Shown here one piece after another: positions 1-7,766 of a DNA stretch of 16,742 nt. Position 1 is the first letter of the stretch. Each line of letters starts with the position of its first letter. The DNA is from Gracilibacteraceae bacterium (GTDB taxonomy: Bacteria; Bacillota; Desulfitobacteriia; Desulfitobacteriales; Syntrophobotulaceae), in assembly GCA_031263945.1 (NCBI GenBank), contig JAISEW010000098.1:1-16742 (forward strand), given 5' to 3'. The notes below the pieces were generated by a model. That model saw only the letters and a list, made by a program, of their open reading frames with translations. It was not told the origin of the DNA and made no database searches. The translations under genes were made by a program, and so were the position numbers.

Positions 1-574
1 ATTCGATTACAGAATCCACGCCATCCATTGTCAGTAGATTTGTAAAAATTACCGGCCTGCCGTTCCTTCCACGATCAGCATCGGCAGACATAACATCTAA
101 ACTTGCGCCTACCAACGGCGCTAAATCAGTTTTGTTAATCACCAGCAAATCAGAGCGCGTTACACCCGGCCCCCCCTTGCGAGGGATTTTTTCGCCTTGA
201 GCCACATCAATGACATAGATGGACGCGTCCGCCAAATCAGGTGAAAAGGTAGCGGAAAGATTATCACCGCCGCTTTCCACAAAAATTATTTGCACATCGG
301 TGAATCTTGCGGCCAGTCCATCCACCGCTTCCAAATTCATGGAGCAATCCTCACGAATCGCGGTATGGGGACACCCGCCCGTTTCCACGCCGATAATCCG
401 TTCAGAAGGGAGGACCGAGTTTTTGACGAGAAACTCAGCATCCTCTTTGGTATATATATCATTGGTGACGATGCAAATGCTGTAATGCGCGTACATACGC
501 CGGGTCAGGCGCTCAATCAGCGCGGTCTTTCCGGAACCGACAGGTCCGCCCACACCGATTTTGATATAGGACAT
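1..574 (-). CDS. ureG: Urease accessory GTPase UreG (3' end cut by window edge)
   Basis: UreG is the SIMIBI-class GTPase that couples GTP hydrolysis to nickel delivery during assembly of the urease active site, in the cytoplasm with UreD/UreF/UreE. The frame is open from the ATG at 572-574 to the window edge, giving 191 codons of a family usually just over 200 residues, so only a short C-terminal tail is missing. Visible motifs: P-loop GGPVGSGKT at residues 9-17, the metal-binding C-P-H motif at 68-70, ESGGDN at 100-105 and the guanine-specificity motif NKTD at 147-150. The start is supported by AGGAG about 8 bases upstream. It follows ureF after a 53-base gap that contains nothing else evident. 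A seven-base G run near codons 133-135 does not break the frame. Identification is secure; the true C-terminus and any ureD beyond it cannot be seen. Confidence 0.97.
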   Translation of the reverse strand, partial: MSYIKIGVGGPVGSGKTALIERLTRRMYAHYSICIVTNDIYTKEDAEFLVKNSVLPSERIIGVETGGCPHTAIREDCSMNLEAVDGLAARFTDVQIIFVESGGDNLSATFSPDLADASIYVIDVAQGEKIPRKGGPGVTRSDLLVINKTDLAPLVGASLDVMSADADRGRNGRPVIFTNLLTMDGVDSVIE

Positions 575-627
575 ACATTCCACTCCTGTCAGAAGTTTTT
601 CAACAAAACGGCTTTGATGAGCAACTT

Positions 628-1290
628 TTATGAGATATACAAACGCCCAGGCAGCGTTTCGTGCTGCATTGCCCGCAAGTCAAATCCACAGCCCGAAACG
701 CCCAGTTCATCCATGCTCACGGTTTTCGCTTTTTGTGCTGCAGTTGGAACACGTTTCATAATCGCCGATATGGAAAGCTGTCCGTCCATCTGCCGCAAAG
801 GAACTAGCTTGACCGTATGATTGGCTGCTGCCGAAAGAATGCTGTAGCAATATAGCTCCAATGCGGTCTGAATATCAGCCTCAATACTTTTGATAAACAA
901 ACCCACAGCCACCGGATAATGCCCGTCGCAACGGCCATCTGCGATCGTTCCTCTGTATTCATCCAAAAGCGGAAAGTCACGCAAAACCGACTGCGCTTTC
1001 AAAAAATGCGCACAGAGCTTTTCGCTGCCCTCACGGATTTCCACAGGTGTCTTCATTGCGGCGCAAAGCCCGTCCAAACACACAAAATCCCCGCCCAGCG
1101 CGGCTTTTGCCGCAACGCCTAAATCTCCATATGGCAGCAGATAGAGTTGGGCGCTCAAATATGCCGCCAGGGTTTCCCTGTCACGCACAAGCCCCTTTTG
1201 GGTGTAGGTTTCCAACCCGCCCGACAGCGTATAGCCGCCGATGGGAAAAAGCGGATCAAGAACCTGTATCAGCGGCAGGAGATTATCCAT
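628..1290 (-). CDS. ureF: Urease accessory protein UreF
   Basis: UreF is the helical accessory protein that bridges UreD and UreG in the urease activation complex and gates nickel transfer. The 220-residue product has the usual family length. The N-terminal stretch DPLFPIGGYTLSGGLE (residues 12-27) is the family hallmark, a glycine-rich turn after the first helix. The C-terminal part includes a VKLVPLRQMDGQ segment that fits the conserved V-x-L-x-P-L-x-Q pattern. The ATG lies inside the last codons of ureE (8-base overlap, ATGGATAA), with GAGGGGG about 7 bases ahead, which suggests translational coupling. It is the penultimate visible gene of the operon. No damaged motif was seen. The call rests on family pattern and on its position between ureE and ureG. 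Confidence 0.95.
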   Translation of the reverse strand: MDNLLPLIQVLDPLFPIGGYTLSGGLETYTQKGLVRDRETLAAYLSAQLYLLPYGDLGVAAKAALGGDFVCLDGLCAAMKTPVEIREGSEKLCAHFLKAQSVLRDFPLLDEYRGTIADGRCDGHYPVAVGLFIKSIEADIQTALELYCYSILSAAANHTVKLVPLRQMDGQLSISAIMKRVPTAAQKAKTVSMDELGVSGCGFDLRAMQHETLPGRLYIS

Positions 1291-1723
1291 GGCTGTGCCC
1301 CCTCACTGTGACAGAAGGCAAAAATTTCCCCACGGTTTTTGCACAGTCAAACCCCAAATGGCTGAGATACGCTAAGGTTGGAGATTCGTATGGCGTTTCC
1401 ACATGGTCATCACCAATCGACAGTGGCAGGTGGCGATTGCCAAGTTCAAAGCACGCCCTGCCCATTTCCCGCATGGAGGATACGGAAATTCTGATGATCT
1501 CACATTCCGTAAGCGAAAGAATAATTACCCTGTTGCCGTCCTCATACAAAATGGCTCCATCAAACAGGGGCTCCGAAAGGCGCAAACCGATTTCTTTGCC
1601 GGAGGACGACACTTTCTTCAAAATTCTCTTATCGCGCTCAAACCATTCAAAGGAGACGGTTTCAGTCTGTTTTCCGGTAGTGCGCTCTTCGTCATGCCGG
1701 CCGATGATGTTCTCTATAATCAT
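1283..1723 (-). CDS. ureE: Urease nickel metallochaperone UreE
   Basis: UreE is a homodimeric nickel chaperone that hands Ni2+ to UreG. The protein has 146 residues: an N-terminal peptide-binding-like beta domain followed by a ferredoxin-like metal-binding domain. The conserved metal histidine is seen in GNRHLP (His98, corresponding to the interface histidine of the Klebsiella protein). A second histidine lies at 107 in GDDHVE. The C-terminus ends GHSHG, a very short histidine tail compared with the long poly-His tail of Klebsiella UreE, so bulk nickel storage is unlikely (inference). It starts 10 bases after the ureC stop with AGGCGG upstream, and its stop overlaps the ureF start by 8 bases. 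Confidence 0.94.
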   Translation of the reverse strand: MIIENIIGRHDEERTTGKQTETVSFEWFERDKRILKKVSSSGKEIGLRLSEPLFDGAILYEDGNRVIILSLTECEIIRISVSSMREMGRACFELGNRHLPLSIGDDHVETPYESPTLAYLSHLGFDCAKTVGKFLPSVTVRGHSHG

Positions 1724-1733
1724 CCGGCACCGC

Positions 1734-3446
1734 CTAAAATAAGTAATATTTTTGTGTCAGCGGCAAGACCGTCGCCGCTTCACAGGTGATTTTTTCGCCA
1801 TCTGCCACTACGGTGTAGGTTTCGGGATCAACCGTAATGCTGCCGGTGCGATCGTTGTACCGCATATCGGATTTTAAAACCGACCGGCAGTTTTTTACCG
1901 GAAGGACAATCCGTTCCAGGCCCAGTTTTTCGGTAATGCCGCCTTTTTCCGCCGCCCCGGATACAAACGTAATACAGGTGTGTTTTTGCGCTAAATCCGA
2001 AGCGCCGAACATTTTTGTATACATGACAGGCTGGGGCGTGGGGATAGAAGCGTTGGCATCTCCCATTTTAGAGGCGATGATAAACCCGCCTTTGATGATC
2101 ATCTCGGGCTTCGCACCGAAAAAAACCGGCTTCCAAATGACCAAATCGGCATATTTCCCTGTTTCTACCGAACCGACATAATCAGAGATGCCATGGGCAA
2201 CGGCAGGGTTAATCGTATATTTGGCGATGTAACGCTTGGCGCGGAAATTGTCGTTGCGGCTCGAATCCTCCGGCAAAGCGCCTCGCTGTGTTTTCATCTT
2301 GCTTGCCGTCTGCCACGTACGGGTAATCACCTCGCCCACGCGCCCCATCGCCTGAGAATCGGAGCTCATCATAGAGAAAATACCCATATCGTGTAACACG
2401 TCTTCCGCCGCGATGGTTTCGGGACGGATACGGGAATCGGCAAAGGCCACATCCTCCGGCACTCTGCTGTCCAAATGATGGCAAACCATCAGCATATCCA
2501 GATGCTCGTCCACGGTATTGACGGTGAACGGCATGGTGGGGTTGGTGGAGGAAGGCAGGATATTCGGGAAAGCCGCCGCCTTGATAATATCCGGCGCGTG
2601 GCCGCCCCCCGCACCCTCTGTGTGATAGGTGTGGATCGTACGACCGCCGATGGCCGCCAGCGTATCTTCAACAAAACCGGCTTCGTTTAAGGTGTCGGTA
2701 TGAATGGATACCTGCACATCATAAGTGTCCGCCACGTCCAACGCGGCTTGGATGACGGCGGGGGTGGATCCCCAATCCTCGTGGATTTTCAGCCCACAGG
2801 CGCCCGCCTCAATCTGTTCTGTGAGCGTTTTGGAATCGGCGCTGTTGCCCTTGCCCAAAAAGCCCAGATTCACAGGATAGCCTTCAGCGGCCTCCAGCAT
2901 TTTTTCAAGATTGAACTTACCCGGTGTACAGGTGGTGGCGTTGGTTCCGTCCGCCGGACCCGTGCCGCCGCCGATCATAGTGGTCACACCTGAGTAAAGC
3001 GCCGTTTCGATTTGCGTAGGGCTGATAAAATGGATGTGCGTATCAATGCCCCCGGCGGTCACGAGCATTCCTTCGCCCGCGATAATTTCCGTAGAAGCGC
3101 CGACTGTAAGACCTGGTGTAACGCCGTCCATGATGTCCGGGTTACCTGCTTTTCCGATGGCACTGATTTTTCCGTCTTTTATCCCGATGTCCGCTTTAAT
3201 GATGCCGGTGTAGTCTAAAATGACCGCGTTAGTAATCACGGTGTCCGGACATTTGCTGTCGGCTGCAGAGCAGGATTGCCCCATACCGTCCCGTAGAGAT
3301 TTCCCGCCGCCGAATTTTGCTTCCTCGCCGTAAACGGCAGAATCGCGCTCCACTTCAATCAGCAGGGATGTATCTCCCAATCGGATTCTGTCGCCTGTGG
3401 TGGGTCCATACATATCGGCATATTGCTTTCTGGTCATTTCAAACAT
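1734..3446 (-). CDS. ureC: Urease subunit alpha UreC (catalytic)
   Basis: This is the catalytic subunit of nickel urease (urea + H2O to ammonia + carbamate), an amidohydrolase-fold TIM barrel; 570 residues, the full family length. All active-site residues are present with a constant +3 offset from Klebsiella numbering: His137 and His139 (THIH), the carbamylated Lys220 (GLKIHEDW), His249, His275, the flap Cys322-His323 (VCHH) and Asp363 (SSDSQ). The enzyme should therefore be active once nickel is loaded. The start ATG shares one base with the ureAB stop (TAATG), an arrangement typical of translational coupling and 1:1 subunit production. ureE follows after 10 bases. Nothing truncated or unusual was seen in the frame. 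Confidence 0.98.
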   Translation of the reverse strand: MFEMTRKQYADMYGPTTGDRIRLGDTSLLIEVERDSAVYGEEAKFGGGKSLRDGMGQSCSAADSKCPDTVITNAVILDYTGIIKADIGIKDGKISAIGKAGNPDIMDGVTPGLTVGASTEIIAGEGMLVTAGGIDTHIHFISPTQIETALYSGVTTMIGGGTGPADGTNATTCTPGKFNLEKMLEAAEGYPVNLGFLGKGNSADSKTLTEQIEAGACGLKIHEDWGSTPAVIQAALDVADTYDVQVSIHTDTLNEAGFVEDTLAAIGGRTIHTYHTEGAGGGHAPDIIKAAAFPNILPSSTNPTMPFTVNTVDEHLDMLMVCHHLDSRVPEDVAFADSRIRPETIAAEDVLHDMGIFSMMSSDSQAMGRVGEVITRTWQTASKMKTQRGALPEDSSRNDNFRAKRYIAKYTINPAVAHGISDYVGSVETGKYADLVIWKPVFFGAKPEMIIKGGFIIASKMGDANASIPTPQPVMYTKMFGASDLAQKHTCITFVSGAAEKGGITEKLGLERIVLPVKNCRSVLKSDMRYNDRTGSITVDPETYTVVADGEKITCEAATVLPLTQKYYLF

Positions 3447-4132
3447 TATACAACAACCCCCTTGTAGCCCAAGGCTTTCGCTCTGTCCTGTGCCGCCGTT
3501 TTCACCGTTATATCGTCCATTTTCCCATTAGTTAAGCCGTTCAGCCCATAACCGATCCGATTGCCGCCGATTGTCGCGAGTGTAACAGATTTGCTGTCCC
3601 CCGGCTCAAACCGCACCGCTGTACCGGATGGAATGTCCAACCGGTATCCGAACGCGGCTGTTCGGTCAAATTCCAGAGCCTTGTTGACCTCGAAAAAGTG
3701 ATAATGGGAACCCACCTGAATCGGGCGGTCACCCGTGTTCACAATGGTAAGCTCCAAGGTTTCTTTTCCTGCGTTTATGACAATCGGGGTGTCGTCAAAC
3801 AAAAGTTCTCCGGGATGCTCTTCTCCGGAGGGATGAATCGGCTCATGTACCGTTACCAGTTTGGTTCCGTCCGGAAAAGTGGCCTCAAGCTGTATCTCAT
3901 GAATCATTTCGGCCACGCCGTCCATTACATCCTCTGACGACAGCAGCTTTTTGCCCGTTCTCATCAGTTCGGTGACACCACGACCGTCCCGCGCCAGTTC
4001 CAGAAGCTCGCTTGTGATATAAGCGACGGCTTCCGGATAATTTAGTTTTAGTCCTCGTTTTTTTCGGGTTTTTGCCAATTTTCCCGCTGTGTGGATCATC
4101 AGCCGTTCCTGTTCTCTGGACGTTAAATGCAC
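3446..4132 (-). CDS. ureAB: Fused urease gamma-beta subunit (UreA-UreB fusion)
   Basis: One 228-residue protein contains both small structural urease subunits. Residues 1 to about 100 are UreA/gamma: it begins MHLTSREQERL, has the lysine-rich segment KLAKTRKKRG and ends near the VTVHEPI motif typical of the gamma C-terminus. From about residue 107 (HPGELLFDDTPIVIN) onward it is UreB/beta, with the conserved DRPIQVGSHYHFFEVN stretch and RFEPGDSK. Most bacteria encode the two separately; fusions are known in Helicobacter (its 'UreA') and some Gram-positives. The gene starts 12 bases after urtE and overlaps ureC by one base. The fusion is real here, since the frame is continuous with no stop or second ribosome-binding site needed. 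The symbol ureAB is descriptive; some databases would call it ureA. Confidence 0.95.
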   Translation of the reverse strand: MHLTSREQERLMIHTAGKLAKTRKKRGLKLNYPEAVAYITSELLELARDGRGVTELMRTGKKLLSSEDVMDGVAEMIHEIQLEATFPDGTKLVTVHEPIHPSGEEHPGELLFDDTPIVINAGKETLELTIVNTGDRPIQVGSHYHFFEVNKALEFDRTAAFGYRLDIPSGTAVRFEPGDSKSVTLATIGGNRIGYGLNGLTNGKMDDITVKTAAQDRAKALGYKGVVV

Positions 4133-4144
4133 TTTGATTTCCTC

Positions 4145-4837
4145 CTATTCCGTAAGAATTTTCTGAATGTTTGCAGCATCCAGTTCTTTGGTTGCGCCGT
4201 GAAGGACGATATTGCCTTTTTCCATAATATAAATCTCATGGGAAACGTTCAGCACGAACTCTAAATATTGTTCTACTAAAAACACTGTAATCCCTTTTTC
4301 GGTCTTGATTTTTCGAATCGCTGTCTCAATGTCTTGAATGATAGATGGCTGAATGCCCTCGGTGGGTTCGTCTAAAATCAGGATTTTCGGCTCCGCCGCC
4401 AACGCCCTCGCGATCGCCAATTGCTGCTGCTGACCGCCGGACAGATCGCCGCCCTTGCGCTTGGCGAATTGGGGCAGAATGGGGAACAGCTCGTAAATAT
4501 AGTGCGGGATTTCCCCTTTGCCGCCTTTGGGCTGTAAACCCAATTCCAGATTTTCCTGCACGGTCATCTGAGGAAAAATGTCCCGCCCTTGCGGAACGTA
4601 TCCCATCCCGAGCTTTACGCGATTGTAAGTGGGCATCTTTATCATATCCTGTCCGTTAAACAGAATCTGTCCGCAGGGTGTTTTGACAAGCCCCATCACG
4701 CTTTTCAGTGTCGTGCTTTTCCCAACGCCGTTCCGCCCGATCAAACAGGTGACCGAGCCTTTTTTTACGGTCAAATCAAGCCCGGCAATGACACGGCTTT
4801 CCCCATAATAAGTATCTAAGCCCTTAATTTGCAGCAT
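4145..4837 (-). CDS. urtE: Urea ABC transporter ATPase UrtE
   Basis: This is the second cytoplasmic ATPase of the urea importer, of the branched-chain amino acid (LivF-like) family; 230 residues. Walker A GRNGVGKST is at 34-42, the ABC signature LSGGQ at 132-136, Walker B ILILDEP at 152-158 and the H-loop region, here VEQY rather than VEH, at 188-191. A Gln in place of the H-loop His is common in LivF-like proteins. The start overlaps the urtD stop by one base (TAATG). Its position between urtD and the urease structural gene makes UrtE more likely than LivF. The sequence alone would not exclude a branched-chain amino acid role, but the urease context and a convincing UrtA do. Confidence 0.94.
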   Translation of the reverse strand: MLQIKGLDTYYGESRVIAGLDLTVKKGSVTCLIGRNGVGKSTTLKSVMGLVKTPCGQILFNGQDMIKMPTYNRVKLGMGYVPQGRDIFPQMTVQENLELGLQPKGGKGEIPHYIYELFPILPQFAKRKGGDLSGGQQQQLAIARALAAEPKILILDEPTEGIQPSIIQDIETAIRKIKTEKGITVFLVEQYLEFVLNVSHEIYIMEKGNIVLHGATKELDAANIQKILTE

Positions 4838-5691
4838 TACCGTTCACCGCCCCTTCCGAGATAGACCGCCTGAACGGTTTTGTCCGCCAGCACATCATGG
4901 ATATTGCCTTCCATCAACACCCTGCCTTCATGCAGAACCGTAACGGTGTCGGCAGCCTGCTTAACAAACTCCATGTCATGCTCCACCACAATTACAGTAC
5001 ATTCTTTCTTGATCTCTTTGAGGATTTCGCCGGTCTTTTCGGTTTCGGCCTTGTCCATTCCCGCCGCAGGTTCATCCAGCATAATCAGTTCCGGCTGCTG
5101 CACAAGCTGCATGGCGATTTCCAGCCATTGCTTTTCGCCATGCGCCAGAGAACCCGCTTTGATGTCTTTTCGGTCCGCCAATCCCACGTTCTGCAAAACT
5201 GTGTTGATTCTCTCGTATTCCTCTCTTGCGGTGCGGTGGAAAATGGAATCCCATATGCCCTTGTGTCCTTTCAATGAAAGCGCCATGTTATCCAGCACCG
5301 TCAGATTCACAAAAACAGATGGGACTTGAAATTTGCGTCCGATGCCCTCCCGCACGATGGCGTGCTCCTCCATTCCGGTCAGTCGGATAAAATCCCGTCC
5401 GTTCGGGTAAAATGTGACCGTTCCTGCCGTAGGCTTTGTTTTGGCGCAGATAATATCCAAAAGGGTAGTTTTTCCCGCGCCGTTTGGGCCGATGAAGAAA
5501 TGTACCACATGGCGCTTGACCTCGACCGCCACATTAGTCAAAGCATAAAAGCCATCAAACGAAACCGAAATGTGGTTGATTTTCAACAGAGTATCCCCGT
5601 TCACCTTCGGCGAATCCGGCAATTTTTCCCGTATCAGCGGGCGCCTGGGAATTTTAACCGGACGGTAGACCGGTTTATCCAATCGGGGCAT
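4837..5691 (-). CDS. urtD: Urea ABC transporter ATPase UrtD
   Basis: This is the first ATPase of the urea importer, LivG-like, 284 residues. An N-terminal extension of about 33 basic/proline-rich residues precedes the ABC domain. Walker A GPNGAGKTT is at 68-76, Walker B LIMLDEP at 202-208 and the H-loop His at 238 (VVEHDM). The signature motif reads SLAHGEKQWLEI (181-192) instead of LSGGQ. UrtD proteins normally carry an S/L-x-H-G-x-K-Q-W-L-E-I version, so this is a family mark and not damage. The start is inside urtC (17-base overlap) with GGGAGG about 8 bases ahead. It pairs with UrtE as the ATPase heterodimer. Confidence 0.95.
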   Translation of the reverse strand: MPRLDKPVYRPVKIPRRPLIREKLPDSPKVNGDTLLKINHISVSFDGFYALTNVAVEVKRHVVHFFIGPNGAGKTTLLDIICAKTKPTAGTVTFYPNGRDFIRLTGMEEHAIVREGIGRKFQVPSVFVNLTVLDNMALSLKGHKGIWDSIFHRTAREEYERINTVLQNVGLADRKDIKAGSLAHGEKQWLEIAMQLVQQPELIMLDEPAAGMDKAETEKTGEILKEIKKECTVIVVEHDMEFVKQAADTVTVLHEGRVLMEGNIHDVLADKTVQAVYLGRGGER

Positions 5692-6784
5692 CGCTCTTTC
5701 CTCCCTTCGCTTTTTTCATCAGCGCTGGGATCTGATCCGTGAACAAGCCCACAACCCCGCCTTTGAAGAATAAAATGGTAATACAGAAAATACCGCCTAC
5801 GATATATTGCCAGATTTCAATCATGCCGCCGGAGCTTAAATTGTATTCGCACAGATTGATCAGCAAGGCGCCGATCACCGCACCCAAAATGGTGCCCCTG
5901 CCGCCGATCGCCACCCAAATCACCATATTGATTGACCCTGCGATGGTCATCTGGGAGGGCGTGATGCTGCCGTTGAAGTTTACGAATACAGCGCCGGCAA
6001 TTCCCGCAATGGCTGCGGAGAGGACATAAACAAAGGTTTTATACCGGCTGACGCAATATCCTGAAAAATAGGTGCGGTTTTCACCGTCCCGAATGGCGAT
6101 CAGTAGCTTGCCGAACTTTGTTTTTACCAGAAATACCGCCAGCGCATAGACCAGCGCGAGAATCGCAAGTGAACCGTAAAAAAGAATTATCAGATTATTT
6201 TGCCCTGTCGGGCCGCGAATTTTTCCGGTTATCGAACTGATTTCCGTGATGCCCACATTGCCGTTTGTGATGGGGGACAGCGCAATAAAAACGGAATACA
6301 CCGCCCAGGTCAGTGCCTGTGAAATGATAGAAAAATATACACCCTTGACCCGATTTTTAAATATAAAATAGCCGATCATATACGCTGCCAATACGGGGAC
6401 CACCAGTATCAGCAAAATAGTCAGCGGAAGCGATTGAAAGGGCTTCCACACATCCGGCAGCTCGGTTAAGCCTCCTGTGTGCATAAATTCAGTGATTGCG
6501 CCGTGGGTGGCCTGTAATTTTAGGTACATTGCCATACCGTAGCCGCCCAACGCGAAATAGAGCCCATGCCCCAGACTCAAAATCCCGGTATGCCCCCATA
6601 TCAAATCCAACCCGATGGCGACAATGGAAAACGCCATACATTTCCCCAAAAAAATAATCAATGGTGCGTCAACCACATTTCCGATGAGCAAAAGGGGCAT
6701 AACCGCCAATCCGACCACGATCAGGGAAAAGCAGATATTGACACCGTGTTTTTTGAATTTATTCACTGCGGTCCCCCTATTCAT
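5675..6784 (-). CDS. urtC: Urea ABC transporter permease UrtC
   Basis: This is an inner-membrane permease of the LivM type that forms the urea channel with UrtB. From the ATG it has 369 residues, with roughly nine to ten hydrophobic segments. The conserved region GLDLIWGHTGILSLGHG (about residues 58-74) matches the family's ATPase-proximal N-terminal pattern, and an ISQALTWAVY segment lies mid-protein. Start choice is uncertain. The ATG at 6782-6784 overlaps the urtB stop by 8 bases but has no good ribosome-binding site. A GTG at 6764-6766 (codon 7) has GGGGG six bases ahead and would give 363 residues beginning NKFKKHG. Either start leaves the membrane part complete. Confidence 0.94.
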   Translation of the reverse strand: MNRGTAVNKFKKHGVNICFSLIVVGLAVMPLLLIGNVVDAPLIIFLGKCMAFSIVAIGLDLIWGHTGILSLGHGLYFALGGYGMAMYLKLQATHGAITEFMHTGGLTELPDVWKPFQSLPLTILLILVVPVLAAYMIGYFIFKNRVKGVYFSIISQALTWAVYSVFIALSPITNGNVGITEISSITGKIRGPTGQNNLIILFYGSLAILALVYALAVFLVKTKFGKLLIAIRDGENRTYFSGYCVSRYKTFVYVLSAAIAGIAGAVFVNFNGSITPSQMTIAGSINMVIWVAIGGRGTILGAVIGALLINLCEYNLSSGGMIEIWQYIVGGIFCITILFFKGGVVGLFTDQIPALMKKAKGGKSDAPIG

Positions 6785-7682
6785 CCAAACTTCTGCTTCG
6801 TATGGTAAACAGTCCTTGCGGCCGTTTTTGCAGGAACAGGATAATAATCAACAGTACAATGGCCTTGGCAATGCTGGAAGAGGTAAAGCTCTCCGCCGTA
6901 ATCCCTGAAAATCCGATGATCGAGGAGCCGAGCACTGTACCCAGCAGCTTGCCCACGCCGCCCAGAACCACCGCCATAAATGAGTTTACAATGTAATTCT
7001 GCCCCACGCCGGCGTCAATCGAACCCAGCAAAGCGACCGAGCATCCTGCCAGCCCCGCCAGTCCGGAGCCGATGCCGAAGGTCAGATTATCCGCCTTGCG
7101 GGAGTTGATACCCATGCACTGCGCCATCGGGCGGTTTTGCATGACGGCGCGCATTTGTTTTCCAAAATTTGAACGGTAAATGACGAACCACATGGCAAAG
7201 AGAATCAGCGCGACAAATAGCATGATAAACAAACGGTTATAAGAAAAAGTGCAGCCGCCGATGGTAATTCCGCCGGACAAAAACTTCGGGGTGGTCACAT
7301 TAACGCCCTGCGCCCCGAAAATGTGCCGTGCCGCTTGTTGAAGCACGAGGCTGATACCGCAGGTTGCCAGCAGACTGTCAATTTCTCTCCCGTAAAGGCG
7401 TGAAATGACCGCCCATTCCATAAAACTGCCAAGCAGGAATGTGACGACAAAGGCGATGGGAATCGCCGCGAAATAATACATACTGAACAGACTTCCGGGC
7501 AGCGCAGCCATGAAAATCCGCTGTGTCAGGTAAGTCATATAAGCGCCGATCATCACAAACTCTCCATGTGCCATGTTGATGACGCGCATCAGCCCGAAGG
7601 TAATGGCAAGTCCCAGCGAAGTCAAAAGGATAATGGAGCTCAGACTGAGGCCGTTAAAAACCGTATTCAAAAATTGCGCCAT
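6777..7682 (-). CDS. urtB: Urea ABC transporter permease UrtB
   Basis: This is the LivH-type permease that partners UrtC. The product has 301 residues with several hydrophobic helices. The N-terminal stretch GLAITFGLMRVINMAHGEF (about 24-42) is the classic LivH/UrtB signature. It is the short form of UrtB, without the long N-terminal extension of proteobacterial homologues. The frame can be extended upstream to a GTG at 7692-7694, but that codon lies within the GAGGTGG ribosome-binding site. The ATG at 7680-7682 is 8 bases after that site and begins MAQFLN, so it is preferred. The gene follows urtA after an 84-base gap that contains a strong hairpin. Confidence 0.94.
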   Translation of the reverse strand: MAQFLNTVFNGLSLSSIILLTSLGLAITFGLMRVINMAHGEFVMIGAYMTYLTQRIFMAALPGSLFSMYYFAAIPIAFVVTFLLGSFMEWAVISRLYGREIDSLLATCGISLVLQQAARHIFGAQGVNVTTPKFLSGGITIGGCTFSYNRLFIMLFVALILFAMWFVIYRSNFGKQMRAVMQNRPMAQCMGINSRKADNLTFGIGSGLAGLAGCSVALLGSIDAGVGQNYIVNSFMAVVLGGVGKLLGTVLGSSIIGFSGITAESFTSSSIAKAIVLLIIILFLQKRPQGLFTIRSRSLDE

Positions 7683-7707
7683 ATAAAGCACCACCTCGTT
7701 TCACTGG

Positions 7708-7746
7708 GCCGCAGCCGTGAATGGATTTACCACGCACGGCTGCGGC
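7708..7746. other. Intercistronic stem-loop between urtA and urtB
   Basis: GCCGCAGCCGTG (7708-7719) and CACGGCTGCGGC (7735-7746) form a perfect 12-bp GC-rich stem with a 15-base loop. No T-run follows on either strand, so it does not look like a complete intrinsic terminator. It lies directly after the substrate-binding-protein gene and before the permease gene. In many ABC transporter operons such hairpins protect the upstream mRNA so that the binding protein is made in excess. That role is inferred here. Confidence 0.75.
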
Positions 7747-7766
7747 AACGGCTGTTTTATTCAAAT

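Noticed and set aside
5110..5150. Degenerate ABC signature in UrtD (SLAHGE instead of LSGGQ) as a sign of inactivity
   Set aside because: UrtD proteins normally have a histidine-glycine variant here, and Walker A, Walker B and the H-loop are intact.
7683..7694. GTG start for urtB at 7692-7694
   Set aside because: The codon overlaps the GAGGTGG ribosome-binding site that serves the ATG at 7680-7682.
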